DNA from: Isoetes taiwanensis | Lineage: Eukaryota; Streptophyta; Lycopodiopsida; Isoetales; Isoetaceae | Direction of reading: 5' to 3' | Length of the DNA stretch: 64,000 bases | Assembly: GCA_021234155.1 (NCBI GenBank) | Contig: JAJEKV010000034.1 | Coordinates: 1,860,001 to 1,924,000, forward strand | Shown here: piece after piece, positions 10,928-22,279 of the stretch | Layout of the letters: each line of letters opens with the position of its first letter | Position numbering within the stretch: position 1 is the stretch's first letter | Made by a program: the position numbers and the translations under genes | The notes under the pieces: generated by a model | Databases searched by the model: none | Seen by the model: the letters and a program-made list of their open reading frames with translations, nothing else | Told to the model about the DNA's origin: nothing

Positions 10928-13900
10928 GTGCAACGCAACATATGGTATATGAGAAATCCTTGCTCAGAAATTACCATCCCTTGCGCGTTTTAAAATATGT
11001 TTATATGGGAGATGACAGTCGTCAACAAATTCTTGGTATTGGTGATCTACCATTACGAGCTCATTCAGGAATTCATTCTTTGCGTGGTGTTTTACATGTT
11101 CCTGCTTTACATCGTCATTTACTTTCTGTTTCTCGATTAACTGATGTTGGTATTCATATTTACTTTGATGAGTTATTTTGCTACCTTTTGAAAGATGGCT
11201 TAATACTTGGTAGTGGCATGCGCCATCACAATTTATATGAGTACCAAATTACAGATGGTCTAATCTATGCTCTTACTGCACGACATCCTGATGGAGATTT
11301 ATGGCATGGACGCTTTTGTCATGCCTCTTTTTCAGTCTTGTTGGACATGAAGCGACATGATGTCGTTAATGGCTTCTCGATGGATTCTCGGGCACTCTTG
11401 GCACCATGTGAGGCTTGTGTGCTTGGTAAGCCTTGTCGGCGTTCTTTTAATCATGTTGGACCTCGTGCATCTTCTATTTTGGAGTTGGTCCATATGGATC
11501 TTTGTGGACCATTGCCACGGTCCCTTGGTGGTGCCATATATTTTCTCTTAATCATTGATGATTACTCACGTTATTCTTTCATCTTTTCTCTTAAGAAGAA
11601 ATCTGATGTTTTCTCAACGTTCTGTAAATGGAAAGCAATGGTGGAATTGCAGATGGATGTGCCCTTAAAAAACATTCGCAGTGACAATGGTGGTGAATTT
11701 AAGAATCATGTATTTGACTCTTTTTGTACTAATGCTGGCATTCTGAGAGAATTTACAGTACCACATACACCACAGCATAATGGAGTGGCAGAACGTAAGA
11801 ACAGGACTGTCTTGAATGCTATTCGGAGTATGTTGCTTCATTCTGGTTTAAATACACAATTTTGGGCTGAAGCAGCGAGTACAGCCGTTTATGTTCAAAA
11901 TTGTATATCTTCTTCATCTGTTGCTGGTTTCACACCTTTTGAGATATGGTATTGCAAGAAGCCCACAGTAGCACATTTTAAGGTATTTGGATGTCAAGCC
12001 TATGCCTATATTCCTAAGGAGAAACGGAGTAAATTACAACCAGTTGCTCAAAAGGTTATCTTTTTAGGATATGCTGATAATGCACCAGCTTATCGACTGT
12101 TTGATTTGGTTTCTAAGAAAATTGTTCTATGCCGCTATAGAGATACTATTGTTAATGAAACTGTTATGGCCCAGTCTCCTTCGCCATCTGTTACTCACGA
12201 TATTCTATCAACTTTCCGAGAACACTATGATGACGATATTTTTGATGATCGTGCCATTGAAGAAGTCTCATTGTTGCCTGATATTTCGGATTTACCTGAT
12301 AGTGTTGGAGGAGAATATGAGGATATATCTGATCAATTACATGACAATATTATTTCGATGGATGATAATGTTCCTCAGCCACATGCAGAACCACCACATG
12401 CAGAACCATCTTTACAACCTCCTGAAGTTATGTCTCAGCAAGAGTTTCACACTTCTCGTGTTACTCGACGGCGTCCTCCGGTTACTTTGCGTGACTATTA
12501 TACTTTTGTCTCCATTACTGAACCTGTTACTATTCATGATGCTCTAAATTCTGATGAGCAGGAATATTGGAAACAAGCAATGGATGCTGAATATCACTCT
12601 TTGATAAGCAAAGGCACATGGGATTTAGTTGCCCTTCCTTCTGGTCGCAAACCTATTAAAAGTAAGTGGGTTTTCCGTGTTAAAACTAAAGCAGATGGTA
12701 CTTTTGACAGATTCAAAGCACGCTTAGTTGCGAAAGGGTTTTCTCAAATTGCTGGAATTGATTATCATGAGACCTTCTCGCCTGTGGTACGCCTTGCGAC
12801 TGTTCGCGCTTTGTTAGCATTTGCAGTCACCCATAATCTCTATGTTCATCAAATGGATGTTAAAACGGCCTTCCTCAATGGCGATCTTACAGAGGATATT
12901 TATATGGAACAACCCGATGGCTACAAGATTACAGGTCACACACCTATGGTTTGCAAGTTACGAAAAGCTTTATATGGTTTAAAACAAGCATCCCGTGCCT
13001 GGTATAAGAAAATGAATGCATTTTTTATTTCTGATGCTTACTTACCCACCACTGCAGACGCAAATCTCTATTACAAAAAAGTTGGTCCTGCATTTATCTT
13101 TATTGCGCTATATGTTGATGATACTATTCTAGTATCAAACAGTCTTGATTTTCTAGCTCAGTGTAAAAATAGTCTTGGCGCTGCATTTGACATGGTGGAT
13201 CTTGGTTCTATCAAATCTTGTCTTGGACTCCAAATTGAGCGTCACGATAATTGCATAAGATTGAGCCAACGAAAGTATATCTCTGAGTTACTTGACAAAT
13301 ATGATATGAGTAATGCTAAACCTCAGTCAACACCCTTGGGAGTTAACGTCAAATTGCTTTGAAACACATGTGTCCTCAAACGAAGGCGTCTTGACATGGC
13401 TCAATATCCATATGCAAATCTTATCGGTGCTTTAATGTACTTAGCACATGCCACCAGGCCAGATATCAGTTATGTTGTCAACACATTAGGACAATTTATG
13501 TCTAATCCAGGACGCCAACATTGGAATGCAGCCAAACGAGTTCTTCGTTATCTAAAAGGCACTATAGATCATGCTCGGTTTACGTTAGGTCAAGATATTG
13601 GTCCACAATTGGTTGGTTATCTTGGCCCGATTGGGGAGGTTGTCCTGATACTTCTCGCTCTACAAGTGGAGCATGTTTCTTTATGAATAATTCTTTAATC
13701 TCTTGGTATAGCAAGAAACAACATTGTGTTGCTGTGTCCACCACTGAAGCAGAATATGTTGCCGCTAGTATGGCAAGCAGAGAGTTGGTCTGGTTGCGAT
13801 GTCTTCTTCAATCTTTTCAACAAGTACTAAAAGGTCCGGCACTTTTACATTGTGACAATCAGAGTGCCATATCTTTAACTAAGGATGAGGTTTTCCATTC

Positions 13901-14084
13901 AAAGTCCAAGCATATTGATATTCATTATCATTACATTAAACTGGAAGTCAAGAAAAAGACAATTATGCTACAGTATTGTCCTACAGATAACATGATTGCG
14001 GATATCTTTACCAAAGCTTTACCTATGACAAAGCATGCAGATTTTACCACTCAGTTGCGGATCCTCCCTTCGTCTTCTACTTGA
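10928..14084 (+). pseudogene. Copia Pol: protease, integrase, reverse transcriptase, RNase H
   Basis: After the intron the frame is open to 13362. It has the protease continuation GATQHM; the integrase HHCC finger (HGRFCH, then CEACVLGKPC) and D-D-E core (LVHMDLCGPL, IRSDNGGEF, NGVAERKNRT); and RT (KSKWVFRVKTKADG, MDVKTAFLNGDL, YVDDTILV at about 13110). A TGA at 13360-13362 sits in a local frame slip that ends before 13396. A second slip at about 13620 falls where YSDADWGG is expected. The RNase H end (STTEAEYVAA, HCDNQSAI, KHIDIHYHYI, DIFTKALP) is in the next frame to 14084. Otherwise the protein is full length for a copia Pol. Confidence 0.92.
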
Positions 14085-14257
14085 TAGATACTTTTTTGAA
14101 GGGTGCCACGGTTTTTCCTTTTGCTTCCCACAAAAGGTTTTTTTAACCCGGGCACATGACCAAGGCTGCAAGGGGGGATGCATGTGCATCCTTGGTCGCC
14201 TTCTGAGTATTTGAATCACATATACTTTGGTTTCTTTCATTGAGAGACCAACGTTGC

Positions 14258-14266
14258 AGGGGGGGG
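14258..14266 (+). promoter_or_regulatory. Polypurine tract of the copia element
   Basis: AGGGGGGGG directly before the 3' LTR, the plus-strand priming site. Confidence 0.8.
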
Positions 14267-14501
14267 TGTTGGAGATGCTACGTTGTCCTCCAATGCATAC
14301 AAGTGTGTCATGCAGTGCATGCATGTCTGTGTCGTGCATGTTCTCAATGCATGCGCATGCGTGTGCATGCATGCAACCCAATGTATATATATAGTGTGAT
14401 TCAATACAATGAATATAGTGTGTTGTTCTGGGATCATCGCTTGTCTCTCTTTCGTCCTCTGTATCTCTCTTCCTTTGTATGCCTTGTCTAGGTTTTCATC
14501 A
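14267..14501 (+). repeat. 3' LTR of the copia element
   Basis: By eye, base-for-base the same as 9234-9468, followed by the CCCAG duplication. Confidence 0.92.
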
Positions 14502-14506
14502 CCCAG

Positions 14507-14770
14507 TTTAACCAAATATTGTTGCAGATCATCCCAGCTACAATACTTTGATAAATCTATCTCTAATTCCTCTTTTTCTCTGCCATTGATCATCATCTTG
14601 CATTTTACCACACTGTTTTCCTCCGGTGATATTCTTAGACAAAGCTTCTTCGCAGAAAGGTCAGCTCCTCCTCCTTCTGCATCTCTTTTATTATCGGATC
14701 TGGCTAAGCTAAGCGAAATGCTCGCTTCTTCGCTGCCGTTAGGAATCATCCTATTTCTCAAATTGCTCAA
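14507..14770 (-). pseudogene. 5' part of an unrecognised host-like exon, interrupted by the copia element
   Basis: An open minus-strand frame starts at an ATG at 14770 (MSNLRNRMIPNGSEE...) and runs to the copia insertion site. If the copia element and one CCCAG duplication are removed, the frame continues without a shift into 9228-9079. This part is Ser/Leu-rich at its start and ends in an acidic-basic stretch (EIDLSKYCSWDDLQQYL). That stretch only faintly recalls PB1-type domains and I do not claim a family. The apparent continuation past 14506 reads through the copia LTR and is not real. Confidence 0.5.
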
Positions 14771-14819
14771 TGTTATCTCACAATTAAGAGCACCATGATT
14801 ATTCCTGTTGTACTAGGGA

Positions 14820-14970
14820 AAGTTCTAGTCGAGGAAATTCCACGAGGGAATTTCTCGAGGCGGAGCCGCCAGACGAGGCGGCGCCCAAGCGGCGAAGCCG
14901 CAGCGCCGCCGAGTCTGGCGGCCCGCCGAGAGAATATTCCCGAGGGAATATTCCAAGACATAGAGCTTTC
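14820..14970. repeat. GC-rich nested hairpin
   Basis: GGCGGAGCCGCCAGAC near 14861 pairs with GTCTGGCGGC near 14914. Inside lies GGCGGCGC...GCGCCGCC with GCGGC/GCCGC at its heart. Outside are related AT-rich flanks, GAGGGAATTTC and CGAGGGAATATTC. It could form a strong cruciform. It is much richer in G+C than its surroundings and lies next to the TIR element at 14976. No function is claimed. Confidence 0.6.
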
Positions 14971-14975
14971 CCTTA

Positions 14976-15694
14976 CGTAATGCACACCTAGCAGAATTAC
15001 GAACAGAAAAAATTTGCTGAACGGAGGAGAACAGAGGACCGAAACGGCTATGGCAGAAACTTTTCCCTTCAATAGAGGACCGGATTGGCTATGGAAGAAA
15101 CTTTTCGCTTGAATGGAGGGCCGGATTGGCTATGGCAGAAACTTTTCCCTTGAATGGCTATGCCTAAAAAAAACTGGGTGTCATTGCAGGCCGGAACGCT
15201 TCAGAAATGCCATTGCTACCCTAGATCTACGCTTCTATCTGCCAAAATGCTTCTATCATCGCCATCGGAGCTTCTAATGCATGCATATAACAGGGGGAAA
15301 ATGCAGGAACATGGAATCGAAGGCATGGAATGTCACATAAAAGAAACGAAAGTTAAGAAACAGATTCGCAAAGAAACCTCTGGCTTTCCTAAATGAAGTT
15401 CTCCGGTTGCTCTCTGGCTCTCCGCTATTCAAACTGCTCTACTTCAAACATCCGGCAAGAGTGCATCACTTTGGTTTGCTCTCCTTAGCTATGCTGGCTT
15501 CAGAAGAAGAGATTTGAAGGAAGGGTCGCCAGAAGAGCTGATCCGCCATAGTCCGCCATAGCCACAGTTCTGATCCGCCATAGTCCGCCATAGCCACAAA
15601 ATACTGGCGGCGCCGCTATACACAGGCGGAGAGAGAATTGCGGGGTATAAAATCAGCAGAAAAATGCAGTAATTCTGCCTAGGTGTGCATTACG
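14976..15694. mobile_element. Small non-autonomous TIR element (MITE-like)
   Basis: The ends are near-perfect inverted repeats of about 25 bp: CGTAATGCACACCTAG at 14976 and CTAGGTGTGCATTACG ending at 15694, both continuing inward into AGAATTAC/GTAATTCT. The 719-bp interior has about three copies of a 42-bp unit (GGACCGGATTGGCTATGG type, 15030-15160) and a 30-bp unit repeated twice with CCGCCATAG motifs (15540-15600). No coding is recognised and no target duplication is obvious. Confidence 0.6.
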
Positions 15695-16620
15695 ATCTCG
15701 TTGCAGTTGGAGGAGGACCTGGTCAGTGATTTTCCCGAAGGAAACAGCTCGCAAACAAATTTATCCTGTGACATTGCCCACACGCTATCTTTATCGGGAA
15801 CGGATTTTTTGAGATTTTTTGAGAGCATTACGGTCGGAAGTATTGGCTATACACGCTGCCCCGAGAGTTTTGGACCATCCGATCATTATCAAAATCGATC
15901 TGGATCCATCCATTTCATAACATCCTAGGGTGTTATGGAGTAGCAGTGTGTTATAGCTCCAGTAACACACTGATCAAGATTGATCTCAGCCGTTGGATCA
16001 CTATAAACTTGAGGGGCAGTGTGTTAAGGCGGTACCACAAAGCTCTATGCGCCAAAAGATCTCAGCCCTCCATCCCGATCTTACCTGTTGATGTGAAATT
16101 TCTTCCCGCTTGCACATCACATACAACTATGTCTAAAACATAAAACATGTTTCTTAACAACATATTTATATTACGTGGAAGTGATATAAACAACACTATA
16201 CTCTGGAACAAGACATTTGTTATAAGACAATCCCTTTGTAATAGTGTGCAGTCACAAAACATGGTTAAAAAAACCCAACTAAACCCTTTAACATGAACAT
16301 AAGCTAACAACGTCTATATTTAAAAAAAACGAACGGCTAAGATGATTCCGGAAATAAATGGTCAAGATTGTGATCTTCGTCCTCGCATTCCATTGGCCAA
16401 AATTTGAACTATTATTGTTTATTATTGTTTGTTTTGAGGATTTCTGGCGCGTAAGCTTTGCCGCCGAAATTCATGCCTCCATCTCTGCGTCCAGATCCAG
16501 CGCCATTGCGGGCACTGCTCCAGCTCCATTCCGGCCACTGCTCCATTGCTCCATTGCTTCATCTCCACACTTATGCTCTTGTCGCCATAGCCATTCCGAT
16601 CAGAATTCCCAAGATGGTTA
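15695..16620. other. Non-coding stretch with one short palindrome
   Basis: CAGTGTGTTA and TAACACACTG (15944-15971) form a perfect 10-bp stem, and CAGTGTGTTA recurs near 16017. Nothing else was recognised. It would be the region downstream of the minus-strand LRR fragment. Confidence 0.4.
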
Positions 16621-16623
16621 GAA

Positions 16624-17489
16624 GATGCCACTAAGAAACGGAGGCTGGGCATGGAATGGCTGGAATCGATCCGTTGAGCTGGTTCCCGAAGAGCGCCAGC
16701 GTTTCAAGCTTCAACATGCCCCCAATAGAGCTTGGAATGCCTCCGCTTAGCTTGTTCGTATGCAAAACCAGTGCCTCCATTTTGTTCAGCTTGCACACGC
16801 ACCATGGAATCGCCCCTTCCAGCTCGTTCCCGTAGAGATTTAGCTCTTGTGCATTCTCTAACCTGCATATCGAGCTTGGAATTTCTGCCCTCAATCTATT
16901 CTCAAACACTTCCAAAACCTTCACCGCTTCCCCGGTTGCCCGAGATTCTCGGCGAGTGCACATGTCGAGTTCCCGAGAGATTGCTAGCCTCTGCAGCTCC
17001 GCCAGATCCCCAAATGATTACGGAATGCCGCCGCTCAATCGATTGTCGGATAAATCCAGTTTCGAAACTTTGGAGGCGTCCCAACTTCGCAAGGTATGGA
17101 GCCGTTCAAAGCAGTTCCTCTGCAACTCTAGATTTTGCAGGAGCTTAAGATCGCCTATTTCCTGAATGCTTTGCCGCCCAAATGGTTGAAATTTGCATTG
17201 AAATCAACGAAGCTTCGGCGGCGCTTCCTAATCCTTTGGAAATGGAGCCTTCTAAGAAACAGTTGTTGAGATAAAGCACTGAAACTCGGGCGGATGAATC
17301 ACAAGTTACTCTGTTCCAGCTGCAGCAGTTTGGACCCCTCCAAGATTGGAGGCACTGTGTTGGGTCTCTTCTAATCTGGGACTTAAACTGTAAAAGCCCG
17401 GCCTTATCCTGCTCTCTGCATCCTAATGTTAATGCTGCAGCGGCACTTAGCAGAAGCTGCACCATTAACTTAATAGAATGGGCCTTCAT
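16624..17489 (-). pseudogene. LRR protein fragment (signal peptide, LRR N-cap and several LRRs)
   Basis: Read on the minus strand from an ATG at 17489: a hydrophobic signal-like start (MVQLLLSAAAALTLG), then a typical plant LRRNT_2 cap (LLQFKSQI, CLQSWRGPNCCSWNRVTCD) with paired cysteines. LRR units follow in shifting frames: LLQNLELQRNCF, VSKLDLSDNRLSGGIP, then AQELNLYGNELEGAIP, MEALVLHTNKLSGGIPSSIG and LETLALFGNQLNGSIP. At least two frame changes and an in-frame TAA after the SGGIP unit break it. No transmembrane or kinase part follows. It resembles the N-terminal part of receptor-like or DRT100/PGIP-like LRR proteins. It lies inside the CACTA element. Confidence 0.8.
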
Positions 17490-18270
17490 AATTCTGCCTG
17501 CCGATCTGCGCTCCTCTGCATGAGGCAGAGGCTGTGGTTGCAGAGGCCATAGACAGCCAGAGCTTTGGAAGATCCAGCTTCCCAGAGGGTTTTTTGTTCG
17601 GCATTGGAAGCTCTGCTTTGCAGGTCTGTCTCCTCACCTTCTTCAGGAAAATTTCTGTCTGTTAAAATTATTTCCTTTCTTCTTAATTCCTCATAAAAAA
17701 ACCTCCATATCCAGTTCGAAGGGGCTGCACATGAGGGCGGAAAAGGGCCCTCTGTTTGGGACCATCTGACCAAAACCAAACCAGGTCTCTAGCTGCTCAG
17801 ATCTGCTCCATATTTCCGATTCATTAACTTATAGTTTCTCACCTTTTCGAAGCTTTGTGCAGATGAGATTGAAGATCTTAGCACGCCGGATGTGACACAG
17901 GACCAGTATCATAGATATGAGGCAAGTGCCTGCAAAATCTACATCTGAATATTTCCTGTTTGAAACGCTTGGCTTAAAATAATCTTGGAATCCAAAAAAC
18001 TGTGGGTTACTTGCAAGTTTTGTTCTTTGCCTGTGGTTTCGTTGCAATTTTTGCTGCCAAATCTTCTATTCTGACCTGGTTGCAAATGCATGTGGCAGGC
18101 TCTGCCTGGGAAGCGGATACCCTGCTTAAGGTCTTATCTACCTTTTATTTCTACCCCATCTTCTAGATTCCACCTCTTTTCCCGTTCTTGGAGTTTTGTT
18201 CAATTGGATTGGATTCGTGGCAAATGTATGGATACAGGAATGTATAAATCTTGTTAAGAATCAATTGTAT
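17490..18270. other. Upstream side of the LRR fragment, non-coding
   Basis: This may be the original promoter region of the LRR gene, carried along with it. Short frames show no domain. No repeat was recognised. Confidence 0.35.
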
Positions 18271-18274
18271 TCTT

Positions 18275-18840
18275 AAATTTGTTTCAGATATCAATGGCAG
18301 CAAGCAAATTTTGCTGCCAAAAAAAAATCTATGTATCAACATTCTTCTTTTTATATAAATCTATATATCTATGCATGTTCATTTTATATAAATCTATGTA
18401 TCAACATTCTTCATTTGTGAGAAAAATAACACTCGAAAACAATAGTTATTTCTTAAAAACCACACTTTTCCTAAAAAACACGTATCAATAAAAAAAAAAA
18501 AACACTTAGAAACAACATAATTAAAAAAAAACCACATTCTTTTTAAAAAGCACCTGTCATTTTGTTAAGAAAACAACACTTAGAAACAATAGAGTTAAAA
18601 AAAAAAACCACATTCTTCTTCAAAAACACATATTATTTTATTAAGAAAACAACACTTAGAAACAACAGAGTTTACAAAAAACCACATTCTTCCTAGAAAA
18701 CACATATCATTTTTTTAAGAAAACAACATTTAGAAACAACATAGTTAAAGAAAAAAACAAAGAAACTACGTGTAGTTTCTAGCAAAATCGGACAAAATTC
18801 TATACGTAGTTTTTTAGTGTTTTTTTCATACAAAACAATA
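18275..18840. repeat. Internal copy of CACTA-type subterminal repeats, reverse orientation
   Basis: Units such as AAGAAAACAACACTTAGAAA and AAAAACCACATTCTTC repeat about four times (18540-18740) with A runs. They end in TTCTAGCAAAATCGGACAAA and ACGTAGTTTTTTAGTG (18775-18830), which also occur at 39125-39170 just inside the right TIR. The array lies in the reverse orientation to 778-1560. It may be the truncated right end of a nested second member of the family. Confidence 0.6.
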
Positions 18841-18906
18841 GTTAACAAGGTGCTGCGCACGGAGGGTTGCCCTCCATGGCCAGAGGGTATTTTTGCACAA
18901 TCATAC

Positions 18907-19275
18907 CTATTCCATGTCGCAAAGTGCGGGCTTGAAGTCTGTCCAGATGTGGTCGAGCGGCATCGCGGAGCGCATGGCGGCTTTGACTTGTTGGACATGG
19001 CCGGGCAATGCGGCTTGCAAGGCCGCGATGATGCTGCTTTGTCGCAGGGCATCTATGTTGAAATCTCCCACGAGGATAGTCCTGGCGGTTTTTGTTGCGG
19101 CGTTGGCTCCGGGTGTGGATTGCGATATTGCACTCTTGGCAATCACTCTGATATTATCGAGGAATTGTTGCATGTTCCCATCATGATGCCTGTATATGTT
19201 TGTTGTATGCATGACGATTCCCGTGGTGCAGTCTCGGAATGTGGCGAGGATGGCTGTGACCGAAACAAAACAAAA
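18907..19275 (-). pseudogene. Endonuclease/exonuclease/phosphatase (EEP)-like domain fragment
   Basis: The minus-strand frame reads ILATFRDCTTGIVMHTTNIY, then NMQQFLDNIRVI, the signature ILVGDFNID and DHIWTDFKPALCDME. GDFN and a late DHIWT are the catalytic-type motifs of the EEP fold, found in LINE endonucleases, in some Helitron/Helentron proteins and in host nucleases. The N-terminal catalytic half is missing. It starts beside the subterminal array at 18840. I cannot tell which EEP family it came from. Confidence 0.5.
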
Positions 19276-19319
19276 AGACTAAATACTGTTGCACATCAAA
19301 TGTATTTTTTGTTGTAGAT

Positions 19320-20105
19320 CCTGCCTCTAGCCAAAGCTTCTAGCATAAGACTCACAGTAAAAGAAAAAGTCGATTATGGCCATTATAATTTGGGCTTCTA
19401 AAGATCTCTAGAATGCAGCCATTCAATAAAGCTTTGCAATAGATTTTCAAAAAAACACAAAAATGGGCAAGTATGGCGACGATCCATAGCCATCTTGGCA
19501 TCATAGTCCAGCTTCTTACCACCAGATTTATCCAACTTGTCCACCTGATTATCAATAAAATGTAGAAAGAGAGAGAGAGAGATGCATCCATAATTGTTCA
19601 ACAATGTAAAACCAATCCAGCTTTTTACAGTCTCTGAGCGCCCAAGAAAATGTGCCAAAATGATTTTGAATCATTGATGGAATGCCAGAATAATGATCTG
19701 AATTGGTGATGCAGCAAACCCAAGAGTTTTATGTTAATAAAAAGACGATCTTTTTACAATCCAAGAGAGGTAATTATTATATATTCAAGTCCCACATTAC
19801 ACAAGGGGCTGCAAGATATGGATGTCATTTCCCCAGGGCTATGGACTCGCAATTCAAAGAGATTACTATTTACATGTGCATTACAAATGATTTTCCAATT
19901 AGAGAACAGTCTCTTAGCACTGATAAAAGCTCAACTTTCAGATCTTGATATTTTTCAAACCAAGTTGTCCAACATGAGGGCTTTACTGCCCAGCAGTCAA
20001 AAATTGCCTTCCCTAAAAAATTACTTTACATAGTTCTTTTTACAAAATTTGTTTGAGGGAAGTGGCATAGATATATATATACAGGAATCGTTGGCTTGGC
20101 ATGAT
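19320..20105. other. Non-coding stretch downstream of the helicase fragment
   Basis: It may be the 3' flank of the captured helicase gene. Only a short GA repeat at about 19570-19582 stands out. Confidence 0.35.
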
Positions 20106-22270
20106 TCACCTCATCTTTGCATCTAAAGCTTTCTGAAACTTTTCCCATTCATCTTGCAGGCCATTATCATTAATTTTCCCACTCCTGCTGGTTGTTTGAT
20201 TCTCTTCAATTGGCTGCACCTTTGAACTAGCATGTTCTTTTAGTCTTGAGATTGAAGAAGCTGGAAAAATATGAACATTTATGTCTTCTATCATTCAACC
20301 AAGTGCATATAAAATATTAAAATTATACCTTTTTGTGAACGGTGTGGCAGTTCTTTCTTGGAGCTGAGAAATGAACCAGATGGCATCATTGCAGCTGCCT
20401 CCTCTCTTTCTCTTTTACACAGTAGGCAGCATTATTCTTGATAGAAGCATTGGCTACAATATCACCTTGACAACCATTACTCATATCAGGATTTGTTCTC
20501 ACTGGAGCTTTCTGTTGGCTTGCCATGCCACACAATTGGTTAACAGAGACAGTCCCATCAGTTTTCCTACCACCGACACCAGCTTGTGTAACCATGTCTA
20601 TTTTAGAAGTTTTTCAGGGCATATTATGGTGCTGCTTTTCTGATGGCAACAAGTCCCTCTTGCTCTTGGAGTCTTGTTTATCGCTGTGAATTTCGATCTC
20701 TTCCATTGCCTGCTCTGCTTCTCTTATATGTTTGCTAACACTTAGCTTCTCTTGGAGCACCTGAGGCCTTGATTTTACTTGAGAAGATGCCTTTGTCACT
20801 TGGCTTCCTTGAATTGTTTGCTCTGCTTCTATCATATGTTTGCTAAGTTTCTCTTTGAGCATATGAGGCTTTTATTTTACTTGAAAAGATGGCTTTGCCA
20901 CTTGGCTTCCTTGACAAGAGATGTCATTGGGACTTGAGATCACCTTAACTGCCCCCTTGTCTGAAATTTGCTCATTCATTCTCTCCCCCTTATTTCTAAT
21001 CTCAACTGACTGAGCATCCAGGGCAACAACACTTCCCTGGAAAACTTTATTATATGGCTTCTTAACAGGCAAATTCAATCCTCTATTATCTGCATCATCC
21101 AGCAAAGCTGCCCATGCCAAGTTCGTTTTCAACGTTTTTGCATTACCAATAATCCATAGTGAGAATCTTGCCCGCGTTAGCAAAACGTTCATTCGTCTTA
21201 AATCTGCAACAAATCCAAACTACTATTTTGCGACCCAGAAGATCCACGTACGGTAGATAAAAGCAATATATCCACTTCACGGCCTTGGAAACCATCCACA
21301 GTGTTAAATTCTATGCTGCTTGTAAGACCAGGACCAAGACTTCTGGTGACCTGATCACGCAATAGCATAAGCTGATTCTTATATGGGGTTATTACAGCAA
21401 TACGCCCTGGCTTGATTTCATCAGGAAACATGTTTCCACAACTTGCAACAATCATCTTACAATATAAAGCAGGCTAACAAGGAAATCATAGCATATTATG
21501 CTATACGAAAATAAATATAAGGTATATTATGATTGCAACTGCTGGATATTGTTATTCCCAAAAGGGCAATCAATGTCAAGAAACGCCAATCTACATGTGT
21601 GCCTTTTTACCTCTTCCAAAAACTCTTTATCAAGTGAATAATGACTTCAACTTCTTCTAAACTGCAGAGCGATCCAATTGATGAGCTCCCTGATTTCTCT
21701 TGTCCTTCAGAAACATTAAAAAACACGTATGGACCAAAATATCTGCAACCAGGATCATCTCAAGCCATAAACATTCATTTGCATATTTCTTTGCAACATA
21801 AGTCGAGATAACAAGTCTTAACAAATAGTGAGACACAGGAAATAGTCAGCATAAGCATCATACTGGTGTTTGTGAAAGGATGCTGTCCTGCACCCATTGG
21901 CAATATCTTTACCATCTGTCAATTGGCTGTCATAGAAATGTGCTGAAGGGAACCTACAAATTTCTGGATGCATACGATACTGCAGAAAAGGTCATTATGG
22001 AGGCATCAAGCAATACGCATAACAAAATAGACATCAAGCATGCCATGAAAACTGAAGAACTCACACCAGCAAAAAGAATATGCCTAAGAATACAAACTTA
22101 ATGCCCAGCACCATATCCTAGATCACACAAAGGCGAAGGGTCAACTGACCTGAATACTGAGCATAGTAACTGGAATTACGCTGAAACCGCTCAAACATAC
22201 TGCATTCATACGACATTTTGTTTGCTGCACTGGATAAAACTGTTGCTGTGAGCTGCTTTGGATCACCAAT
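20106..22270 (-). pseudogene. C-terminal half of a SEN1/MAA3-like RNA/DNA helicase, introns retained
   Basis: Superfamily 1 helicase exons occur in order on the minus strand. 22270-22150 has motif III (IGDPKQL) and ends CAG/GTCAGT. 21979-21864 has motif IV (YRMHPEICRFPSAHFYD) and ends at a GTATGA donor. 21742-21611 has YFGPYVFFNVSEG. About 21455-21198 has motif V (NTVDGFQGREVD). About 21192-20872 has motif VI (LRRMNVLLTRAR). The 21864/21742 junction restores Gln in frame. A polar tail ends in DEWEKFQKALDAKMR at 20106. A one-base slip near 21200 breaks the link between motifs V and VI. Motifs I, Ia and II are absent upstream. SEN1/senataxin-type helicases resolve R-loops and act in transcription termination; MAA3 is the Arabidopsis relative. 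With no ATPase site this piece cannot be active. Retained introns mean capture from genomic DNA. Confidence 0.85.
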
Positions 22271-22279
22271 CTGTGAAAT

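Larger units (their letters stand above)
9234..14501 (+). mobile_element. Ty1/copia retrotransposon with identical LTRs and an intron-like segment in protease
   Basis: The 235-bp LTRs (TGTTGGAGAT to TTTTCATCA) appear identical by eye, and the flanks CCCAG at 9229-9233 and 14502-14506 are a perfect 5-bp target duplication, so the insertion is recent. Order is gag, protease, integrase, RT, RNase H: the Ty1/copia order. The primer-binding site is TGGTATCAGAGC and the polypurine tract lies just before the 3' LTR. One in-frame stop in gag and two frame breaks in the RT/RNase H part make this copy defective as read. It is inserted in an unrecognised minus-strand exon. Confidence 0.95.
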
